This document shows, piece after piece, positions 1 through 5,185 of a stretch of 6,223 nucleotides of DNA. The stretch is taken from assembly GCA_002435305.1 (NCBI GenBank), contig DJMH01000072.1, forward strand, positions 1-6,223. The letters are read 5' to 3'. The translations under genes and the position numbers were made by a program. This stretch comes from Dehalococcoidia bacterium UBA6495. GTDB taxonomy: Bacteria > Chloroflexota > Dehalococcoidia > Lucifugimonadales > UBA826. Below the pieces are notes generated by a model, which was not told the DNA's origin, made no database searches, and saw nothing but the letters and a program-made list of their open reading frames with translations. Position 1 is the first letter of the stretch. The number at the start of each line of letters is the position of its first letter.

Positions 1-1197
1 TGTAATTTTGCATTCCTGAGTGTAAGCCAATCTGCCATTGGCGTATTCACTCTACCCATGGTGGACGATCTAGGCTGGAAAGTTTGGCAATATACGTTGG
101 GACCCTCCATCGCAATTGGTACGGGAGCGTTCTCGAGCATAGTAGTCGGAAGTATTCTTGATAAGAGAGGACCCAAACCGCTGATATTCACTGGGGCTTC
201 CGTGAGTGCTGTCTGCCTGGTTCTACTTGGGATCCAGTCCAGTTTAATGGTTTATTTATTCGTATATTTAATCGCTGGATTCGTTGGATGGAATTTATTT
301 AGTCCATTTGTTGTGAATTCTGCTGTTAATAAGTGGTTTATCAGGAAGAGGGGATGGGCACTGGCGCTAGGGTCGTCGGGAATATCTCTGGGTAGCTTGA
401 TAACCCCTCTGATATTGACTGGAGTTGTAGACACCTTTGGTTGGAGGACGGGGTATTTTTCCCTCGGTGTTCTTATACTTATTCTGGTTATCCCTGTAAG
501 TTTCTTTATGCGCCGAACCCCAGAGGATCATGGCCTTTTACCTGACGGGATTGATGACTATGATGATCACGGTTCGTCAGATATGCCTGAATCTGAATTC
601 CGACCTTTCAATCGCTCAGAAGCAATCAAAACCGGTAGTTTTTGGCTTCTAGTCTTTGGGTTCACTTTCATAGCGGCAGGGCTTGCCTGTGTGTTGATAC
701 ATGCAATTCCGTTTTCTCAGGAGTCAGGTTTCGCCCGAACTGTCGGAGCAATTGGTATTTCAGTCAACGGCCTTGCCAATCTGTCGTCAAAACCAGTATG
801 GGGGTTTGCAATGCAAAGATTTCACCCGAGATTTCTTGTGGTGGCAGCCTACACTATATCTTCAATCGGTGTTTCTTTAATGTTGGTATCGGGTCCAATT
901 TCACTGATCCCGATGTTATTGGCAGGGTTTTTCCTATATGGTTTTGGATTTGGAGGAACCATTCCTCTCAGTGAATCTTTGTGGGCACGATATTTCGGCC
1001 GGGCACATATAGGGTCCATAAGAGGTATAACACAACCAGTCAGAATACTCGGTACAGCTGTGGCCCCGGTATTGGTTGGGCTGTTGTTTGATGTCACCGA
1101 TACCTACCGACCAGGGTTTGTATTGGTGATCGGAGCTCTTCTTCTGGGGGCCATTCTGGTTTTCTTGTCACGAGAGCCCCGGATGACTGCATCGTGA
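1..1197 (+). CDS. MFS transporter, oxalate/formate-monocarboxylate (OFA/MCT) type, 5'-partial
   Basis: This is an inner-membrane secondary transporter of the major facilitator superfamily, probably carrying a small organic anion such as a mono- or dicarboxylate. The frame is open from base 1, and the residues before the first ATG (position 58) already read as MFS sequence (QSAIGVFTLP), so the true start lies left of the window and ATG 58 is internal. The visible part has 398 residues, and OFA-type members are usually about 410-430, so only a short N-terminal piece is missing. Counting from the edge, a motif-A loop (GSILDKRGPKP) is at about 50-60, WFIRKRGWALALG at about 112-124, and the characteristic PEDHGLLPDG opens a hydrophilic central loop at about 170-211. 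Further hydrophobic segments follow, ending in the FDVTDTYRPGF region. It converges on the MFS_3 gene with a 40-base gap. The substrate cannot be read from sequence, and a role linked to the neighbouring catabolic genes is only suggested by position. Confidence 0.88.
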   Translation, partial: CNFAFLSVSQSAIGVFTLPMVDDLGWKVWQYTLGPSIAIGTGAFSSIVVGSILDKRGPKPLIFTGASVSAVCLVLLGIQSSLMVYLFVYLIAGFVGWNLFSPFVVNSAVNKWFIRKRGWALALGSSGISLGSLITPLILTGVVDTFGWRTGYFSLGVLILILVIPVSFFMRRTPEDHGLLPDGIDDYDDHGSSDMPESEFRPFNRSEAIKTGSFWLLVFGFTFIAAGLACVLIHAIPFSQESGFARTVGAIGISVNGLANLSSKPVWGFAMQRFHPRFLVVAAYTISSIGVSLMLVSGPISLIPMLLAGFFLYGFGFGGTIPLSESLWARYFGRAHIGSIRGITQPVRILGTAVAPVLVGLLFDVTDTYRPGFVLVIGALLLGAILVFLSREPRMTAS

Positions 1198-1237
1198 GTA
1201 GGTTATCGGCCGTATTGTTTTAACAACCAGGTATTCT

Positions 1238-2515
1238 TTAATTCGCTTGATGAGTCTGCAATATCGTTCCAAGATTTCTTACATTTCGATTCATAAAGAA
1301 AGGCCCGATTGCGAAAACGGCGATGAGAATCCCGCCTATTGCTACTGCGATGGGGACTCCGGTGGTGTCTTCCCCAATATATCCTGATAGCAACCCAGCG
1401 TACATTCCACCTAGAGGCATTATGCTCCATGTCATCCCGTAAAATCCCATAACTCTTCCCCTCATATGGTCTGGAACCATTATTTGTAGCGAGCTCATTA
1501 TCGATATCATGTAGCACGAACTACTTACACCGACGATAAAAAGAAGAATGAGTGCAGCGTAATAATTCCCATATTGCATTGAAGAGAGGGCAAAACCAGC
1601 TATTGAAAGACCAAAAAATACGGATCCAAATATTATTAAAAGTCCCTTTTGTTTGAAATTTCCGGTTCTTCCAATAATCATTGTGGCCGATAGCGCGCCA
1701 ATCCCGCCTAGACCCATCAAAACTCCCTGACCATCTGCACCTACCTTGAGTATATCTACGGCGAAGACAGGCATCATTGGTATATATGCCATACCAAAGA
1801 AACTGTTAAAGAATGTAATACAGATTAATATCAAAAACACATTGTTTTCCCATATGAAACGAACACCTTCCAATAAATCATTTCCTTTCGATGAAGGTTG
1901 AGCTTCAGGTTCATTTTTGGGTACTGTAAGTGAGAGTACTACTGCAGCCATTGTAAAAAACCCCAGGGCTGAAATTAGAAAAGACGTAGCCGTTCCAGTT
2001 AGGGAAATTACTACTCCTGCTATAGCCGGGGCTATTATTCTGGTTCCTGTCCAGATTGCTGAATTTAGTGCCACAGCGTTCATCATTACTGATTTATCGA
2101 TTAGGCTGGGGTATATAGCTACTCTCGCTGGCTGGTCAAAAGCATTGATAGCTCCGGTAAGGAAGGCTAAAGCTATGACGTGCCATGCCTGGACAACTCC
2201 TGCGAAAGTTAACCCCGCTAGAACCAGTATTATTAGGCCATTAATTGTTTGGGTTATGCCTATTAATTTTTTCCGGTCTAGCCGGTCTGCAACGACTCCA
2301 CCAAAGATATTCAACACTATGGCGGGAAGTGCGCTAGCCAAGCCAACATAACCCAGATATAGAGGTGATTCAGTTAAATCATGTATGATCCAGAATTGAC
2401 TGAAGTTCAACATCTGAAACCCGATAACTGATGCCAATGTACCGAACCAGTAAGCCCGGTAAGAAGGGTAGGCCATCGCTGGACCAAGAAATTTTTGAGA
2501 AATTGCTGATATCAT
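1238..2515 (-). CDS. MFS transporter, MFS_3 (EntS-like exporter) family
   Basis: This is a complete 425-residue major facilitator protein of the inner membrane. It resembles the MFS_3/transmembrane secretion effector group, whose characterised relatives (for example the enterobactin exporter EntS) are proton-driven exporters. The opening pattern (YPSYRAYWFGTLASVIGFQM, about 16-35) is typical. Motif A is GGVVADRLDRKK at 72-83, and the family's DQPAR signature is at 127-131. A charged central loop at about 199-220 separates the two six-helix halves, and a second-half motif MRGRVMGFYGM lies at 351-361. The ATG follows the upstream gene's TAA with no base between them, and no clear Shine-Dalgarno sequence lies at the usual distance. 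Translation is therefore probably coupled to the flavoprotein gene, and this is the last gene of a three-gene operon. A plausible role is export of the pathway's substrate, product or a toxic phenolic, but uptake cannot be excluded and no ligand is indicated. Confidence 0.9.
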   Translation of the reverse strand: MISAISQKFLGPAMAYPSYRAYWFGTLASVIGFQMLNFSQFWIIHDLTESPLYLGYVGLASALPAIVLNIFGGVVADRLDRKKLIGITQTINGLIILVLAGLTFAGVVQAWHVIALAFLTGAINAFDQPARVAIYPSLIDKSVMMNAVALNSAIWTGTRIIAPAIAGVVISLTGTATSFLISALGFFTMAAVVLSLTVPKNEPEAQPSSKGNDLLEGVRFIWENNVFLILICITFFNSFFGMAYIPMMPVFAVDILKVGADGQGVLMGLGGIGALSATMIIGRTGNFKQKGLLIIFGSVFFGLSIAGFALSSMQYGNYYAALILLFIVGVSSSCYMISIMSSLQIMVPDHMRGRVMGFYGMTWSIMPLGGMYAGLLSGYIGEDTTGVPIAVAIGGILIAVFAIGPFFMNRNVRNLGTILQTHQAN

Positions 2516-2518
2516 TTA
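2513..2518 (-). promoter_or_regulatory. TAAATG stop-start junction, likely translational coupling
   Basis: Read on the minus strand, the flavoprotein stop TAA (2518-2516) is followed immediately by the MFS_3 ATG (2515-2513). No Shine-Dalgarno match lies 5-10 bases upstream; the nearest purine-rich stretch (GGAAGCGAG) is about 15-20 bases away. Reinitiation by ribosomes finishing the flavoprotein is the simplest explanation for how the transporter is translated. Confidence 0.55.
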
Positions 2519-3670
2519 TGCGTTGAAGTACTCGCTTCCATAAGATTGAAAATGCGTAGTGCTGACCATGTAATGTTGGGAAGCGGCATACATGTCTCTA
2601 AAGCACTGCTGCAGGGGATTGTTTCTATTAAGGGCGGCACCGCCTGCATACTGGAAAGATTTTGTCACTATCTGCAATGATTCTTGAGTGACCCAGGACC
2701 CAATGGCTCTGATTTTTGCTTGTTCCCTAATACTTAACCTTTCATCTCTTTGTGCAGATTGCCAGGCTTCTTCGAATTCTTTCGAGGCCAGAGCATTCAT
2801 CGCTCTGAGTTTAAGATCTAACTGTGCTATATCAGATTGGAATATGGGATTTGATGATATGGAGCTTTGGCCAGGTAATTTTCTCGATTTGGTTCGGGAA
2901 AAATTTGTAATTTCTTTAAGAGCCCTTTGTGCTGTACCTAACGCTATTCCAGCATGACCAAATACTACAAAAGCAGGTCTCTGTATGTTGTATAGATTTC
3001 CTCCGCGATTCGGAGCATCATCTCCCGACCAGGCCATATATTCGGGGATTATGACTTTCTCAACAGCAAAGTCGTTGCTGCCGCTACCTCTGAGACCTGA
3101 AACATCCCAATTTTCTATCACTTTTACTTCTTCTGTCCTTAAAATGGCTCGGATTTCAGTTGGTTCTTGCTTTGACTGCTGTATCTTTGCACCAGCTGTG
3201 ACCCAGCTGGAAGTTTTTATTCCACTACCGTATGACCATTGTCCTGATATTTCAAAGGAACCATCCTCTTTTACTTTAGCTTTTCCAAAAGGTATTCCCA
3301 CTCCAACAATCATGGGATGGTTTCCTCGGTCGAAAACCTCATCTATTCCTCTGTCGGGTAGAAACGCCCCTGCCGATCCTACGTTTGTGGCTGATACCAT
3401 GGTGCACCATGCAGCAGAGGTATCTATGATGGCCAGCTTGGCTATTACCAACATTTGAGTGACCGGATCTGCCTCTGCGCCACCCAGTTCCCGAGGTAGC
3501 TTCAGGCCGAGTAATCCCGCGTTAAGCAAGGCATCAGCAGTGGCCTGGGCCAGATATCCTTGGTCCTCTGATTCTTGGAAATTCTCCTCTATGTCAACTT
3601 GAACACCATCGACAGCATCAAGCAGTTCTTGCCGCTTTTCGAGTTGATCAGTTGGCCACGTCGTACTCAA
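2516..3670 (-). CDS. Acyl-CoA dehydrogenase-fold flavoprotein, likely group D flavin monooxygenase
   Basis: This is a cytoplasmic 384-residue protein with the acyl-CoA dehydrogenase fold and an Acyl-CoA_dh_2-type C-terminus. That group includes two-component reduced-flavin oxygenases such as HsaA, the HPA 3-hydroxylase C2 component and DszC. An N-terminal helical domain carries ALLNAGLLGLKLPRELGG (about 47-64). A beta domain has SGQWSYGSGI (142-151) and ENWDVSGLRGSGSND (186-200). The C-terminal helical domain has GHAGIALGTAQRAL (238-251) and the signature NPLQQCFRDMYAASQH (351-366). I see none of the catalytic-Glu motif of true acyl-CoA dehydrogenases, which favours hydroxylation of an aromatic or other small substrate. 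The start is TTG: it is the only start codon between the in-frame TAG upstream and the conserved N-terminus, and it gives a normal family length. It lies 5 bases after the VOC stop codon. No partner flavin reductase is in the window. A dehydrogenase acting on a non-CoA substrate is the main alternative. Confidence 0.85.
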   Translation of the reverse strand: MSTTWPTDQLEKRQELLDAVDGVQVDIEENFQESEDQGYLAQATADALLNAGLLGLKLPRELGGAEADPVTQMLVIAKLAIIDTSAAWCTMVSATNVGSAGAFLPDRGIDEVFDRGNHPMIVGVGIPFGKAKVKEDGSFEISGQWSYGSGIKTSSWVTAGAKIQQSKQEPTEIRAILRTEEVKVIENWDVSGLRGSGSNDFAVEKVIIPEYMAWSGDDAPNRGGNLYNIQRPAFVVFGHAGIALGTAQRALKEITNFSRTKSRKLPGQSSISSNPIFQSDIAQLDLKLRAMNALASKEFEEAWQSAQRDERLSIREQAKIRAIGSWVTQESLQIVTKSFQYAGGAALNRNNPLQQCFRDMYAASQHYMVSTTHFQSYGSEYFNA

Positions 3671-3675
3671 GGTTC

Positions 3676-4149
3676 CTATGCAGGAATCCTAGACTTAGCC
3701 TGAGCTATAAGGGATTCTTCAGAGTCTTGCAGATTCACTGGGTCCGCGCATGGTTGAGGTACTGGAAAACCAGTTCGGTAATATATTTCAATGGTATTGC
3801 CTTCAGGGTCCAGGGCATACATACCAAAGGCATTTCCATGGCTTACAGTTCTCTCTATACGGACTTTCTCAGATAGAAACATCTGGTGAAAATCCTTTAG
3901 TTCGGATAACTCATTTACATAAAATGAGATTTGTTGAACCATTTTGGAACCTTCAGGTACATCCCTTCCTTTCATCAACACGAATTCGTGATGTTCTTCC
4001 TCTGGATTTGAGGACATGAAAACGATGCCTCTTTCTTCAATTTCTTCATCAGTGATCTCTAGACCCATCACTCTTGAATAGAAATCGCGCATTTTTGAAA
4101 GATCGTGAGTGTATATACCTACGTGTCCTAATCCCGCTATTGAAGGCAT
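3676..4149 (-). CDS. VOC-fold protein, extradiol dioxygenase/glyoxalase-like
   Basis: This is a complete 157-residue cytoplasmic metalloenzyme candidate of the vicinal oxygen chelate superfamily, built from two beta-alpha-beta-beta-beta modules. Module 1 begins LGHVGIYTHDLSKMRDFYSRVMGLEIT (split here as LGHVGIYTHDL at 7-17 and MRDFYSRVMGLEIT at 20-33) and ends with HHEFVLM (53-59). Module 2 begins VQQISFYVNEL (71-81) and ends with SHGNAFGMYALDPEGNTIEIYY (H104, E121). H9 and E121 match the usual first and last metal ligands. The third ligand position, commonly His in an HHIAF motif, is Gln (Q72/Q73). The architecture and the SHGNA...DPEGN pattern resemble biphenyl-diol/catechol dioxygenase-like single-domain proteins, so ring cleavage fits the neighbouring hydroxylase, but an isomerase or lyase role is equally compatible with the fold. 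It is first in the operon, with a strong Shine-Dalgarno sequence (AGGAGG, 6-base spacer) and a promoter candidate upstream. Confidence 0.88.
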   Translation of the reverse strand: MPSIAGLGHVGIYTHDLSKMRDFYSRVMGLEITDEEIEERGIVFMSSNPEEEHHEFVLMKGRDVPEGSKMVQQISFYVNELSELKDFHQMFLSEKVRIERTVSHGNAFGMYALDPEGNTIEIYYRTGFPVPQPCADPVNLQDSEESLIAQAKSRIPA

Positions 4150-4155
4150 AGTTCC

Positions 4156-4161
4156 CCTCCT
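4156..4161 (-). promoter_or_regulatory. Shine-Dalgarno site of the VOC gene
   Basis: The minus strand reads AGGAGG (within AGGAGGGG), a perfect anti-Shine-Dalgarno match, with a 6-base spacer to the ATG at 4149-4147. It fixes that ATG as the start. It is the strongest ribosome binding site of the minus-strand block; the two downstream genes lack comparable sites and probably rely on translational coupling. Confidence 0.85.
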
Positions 4162-4197
4162 AATGTTTTATTGCATCACACTTATTCTTTAGCTTAA

Positions 4198-4206
4198 TGA
4201 TATGCT
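4198..4206 (+). promoter_or_regulatory. Weak candidate extended -10 for the FAH gene
   Basis: The plus strand reads TGATATGCT, an extended -10 of the form TGnTATnnT, about 50 bases before the FAH start codon. I see no matching -35 hexamer at 16-18 bases, so the call is tentative. It overlaps the -10 of the minus-strand promoter candidate, so the two would compete or be controlled together. Confidence 0.3.
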
Positions 4207-4216
4207 AACGATCGTT
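4207..4216. promoter_or_regulatory. Perfect 10-bp palindrome, possible operator
   Basis: AACGATCGTT is identical to its reverse complement. It lies in the 106-bp divergent control region, within the -35/-10 spacer of the minus-strand promoter candidate and just downstream of the plus-strand -10 candidate. A dimeric repressor bound here could block both arms. Flanking bases do not extend the symmetry, and 10-bp palindromes do occur by chance, so the operator role is inferred from position. Confidence 0.35.
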
Positions 4217-4237
4217 GTTTTGGAAACGGTTTTTTTC

Positions 4238-4245
4238 GGAAGGAG
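4238..4245 (+). promoter_or_regulatory. Shine-Dalgarno site deciding the FAH start
   Basis: GGAAGGAG ends 10 bases before ATG 4256. It supports that ATG over the in-frame ATG at 4202, which has no ribosome binding site, lies within the promoter candidates and would add 18 residues with no family counterpart. Confidence 0.75.
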
Positions 4246-4255
4246 TGCGATAGAT

Positions 4256-5179
4256 ATGAAACTGGCGTTTTTTAATAATTTTACTTTGGGGGTTGTTAAA
4301 GGGGACAAAATTGTAGATATATCCAAAGCAGTTCCTGTGAATGAGCATAACCATGCCCAAGGATTGCTCAACAGGATTATAGAATCTTTCGATGATTACA
4401 GACCTGGAATCGAAGAATTGGTTGCTGCTGAGCAGGGAGTGGATGTTGCCTCTGTGACTTTTAATTCGCCTGTTCCTAAGCCACACAACATTGTTTGTAT
4501 GGCGGTGAACTATATGGAAGATGGTACCAGGGATGAACCTGCCCCCATCAACGCCTTTCCAAAATCACCAAACGCTGTACTGCCGGACGGGGGGACTATT
4601 GTTTTACCTGATGTACCGGCTACGATATTTGAACCTGAAGCTGAGTTGGCTCTGGTAATAGGGAAAAAGGCCACTAAAATTAAAGCTGAAGAGGCTTTTG
4701 ACTACATCTTTGGCTACATGAATTTTATAGACATGTCGGCCAGAGGATTAACCAGTGGAGGTGGTGTATTTTTTCAGATGAAATCAAGAGATACTTTCGC
4801 TCCTATGGGGCCTTATTTGGTTACTGCTGACGAAATTGAAGATCCGCAAAATTTACAAATCAATCTGCATGTGAATGGGGACCTGAAACAGAATTTTAAT
4901 ACTGATGATATGGCTCACAAAATACCTCGAGCTTTGGAGTGGATAACTTCAATACACACCTTGGAACCGGGGGATGTATTGGCTACGGGAACTAACCACA
5001 GAGGCTTAAGCCCCATTATGGACGGCGACACAGTAACCCTTGAGGGAGAAGGATTGGGTTTGCTGACTTTAAAAGTTAGAGATGATTTAAAAAGGGAGTG
5101 GGAGAGGGCAACTCGATTAGAAAGAGAAGAACAAGGTCACAGTGACACAGCACCACAGATTACAGGTAAGTACTCATAA
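4256..5179 (+). CDS. Fumarylacetoacetate hydrolase (FAH) family protein
   Basis: This is a complete 307-residue cytoplasmic enzyme of the FAH superfamily. Members hydrolyse, decarboxylate or isomerise 2-oxo acids of aromatic catabolism using Mg2+ or Mn2+. The N-terminal part (1-70, MKLAFFNNFTLGVVKGDKIV) matches the lead-in domain. The catalytic domain begins at about 75 with KPHNIVCMAVNY. The metal ligands appear as E128 and E130 in EPEAELALVIGK and D159 in NFIDMSARG. KSRDTFAPMGP (176-186) and LATGTNHRGLSP (242-253) are the usual substrate-pocket motifs. Departures from the textbook form are IDMSARG for NDVSARD, TGTNHRG for a TGTP-type motif, and no His in the NYxxH lid motif. I recall paralogues sharing these changes, so this is probably a distinct subfamily rather than a decayed gene. 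It diverges from the oxygenase operon and could process the ring-opened product, but its exact reaction is not readable from sequence. Confidence 0.9.
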   Translation: MKLAFFNNFTLGVVKGDKIVDISKAVPVNEHNHAQGLLNRIIESFDDYRPGIEELVAAEQGVDVASVTFNSPVPKPHNIVCMAVNYMEDGTRDEPAPINAFPKSPNAVLPDGGTIVLPDVPATIFEPEAELALVIGKKATKIKAEEAFDYIFGYMNFIDMSARGLTSGGGVFFQMKSRDTFAPMGPYLVTADEIEDPQNLQINLHVNGDLKQNFNTDDMAHKIPRALEWITSIHTLEPGDVLATGTNHRGLSPIMDGDTVTLEGEGLGLLTLKVRDDLKREWERATRLEREEQGHSDTAPQITGKYS

Positions 5180-5185
5180 TCGGTG

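Larger units (their letters stand above)
4197..4226 (-). promoter_or_regulatory. Candidate sigma-70 promoter of the VOC-flavoprotein-MFS_3 operon
   Basis: On the minus strand, TTTCCA (4226-4221, 4 of 6 matches to TTGACA) is followed after 18 bases by TATCAT (4202-4197, 5 of 6 matches to TATAAT). Transcription would start near 4190 and give a leader of about 40 bases ending in the AGGAGG site. This is the best promoter-like match in the intergenic region, though it is a visual match only. A palindrome sits inside the spacer. Confidence 0.5.

Noticed and set aside
1201..1228. Bidirectional terminator between the two convergent MFS genes (GGTT...AACC, CGGCCG, TTGTTTTAACAA)
   Set aside because: The possible stems are short and mostly A-T, and no stem is followed by a proper T run, so it does not meet the standard for an intrinsic terminator.
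1917..2351. 144-residue plus-strand open frame opposite the MFS_3 gene
   Set aside because: It lies wholly antisense to a well-supported transporter gene, has no recognisable domain, and reads as a shadow of the hydrophobic codons on the other strand.
2985..3458. 157-residue plus-strand open frame opposite the flavoprotein gene
   Set aside because: It is antisense to conserved motifs of the flavoprotein, shows no family features and has no plausible ribosome binding site or operon context.
4171..4200. TTGCAT / TAATGA as the FAH promoter
   Set aside because: The hexamers match consensus at only 3 of 6 and 2 of 6 positions with an 18-base spacer, which is no better than chance in an A+T-rich gap.
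4202..4255. Upstream in-frame ATG at 4202 as the FAH start
   Set aside because: It has no ribosome binding site, lies inside the promoter candidates and adds 18 residues unlike the family. ATG 4256 has GGAAGGAG at a suitable distance and begins with the typical MKLAFF-type N-terminus.
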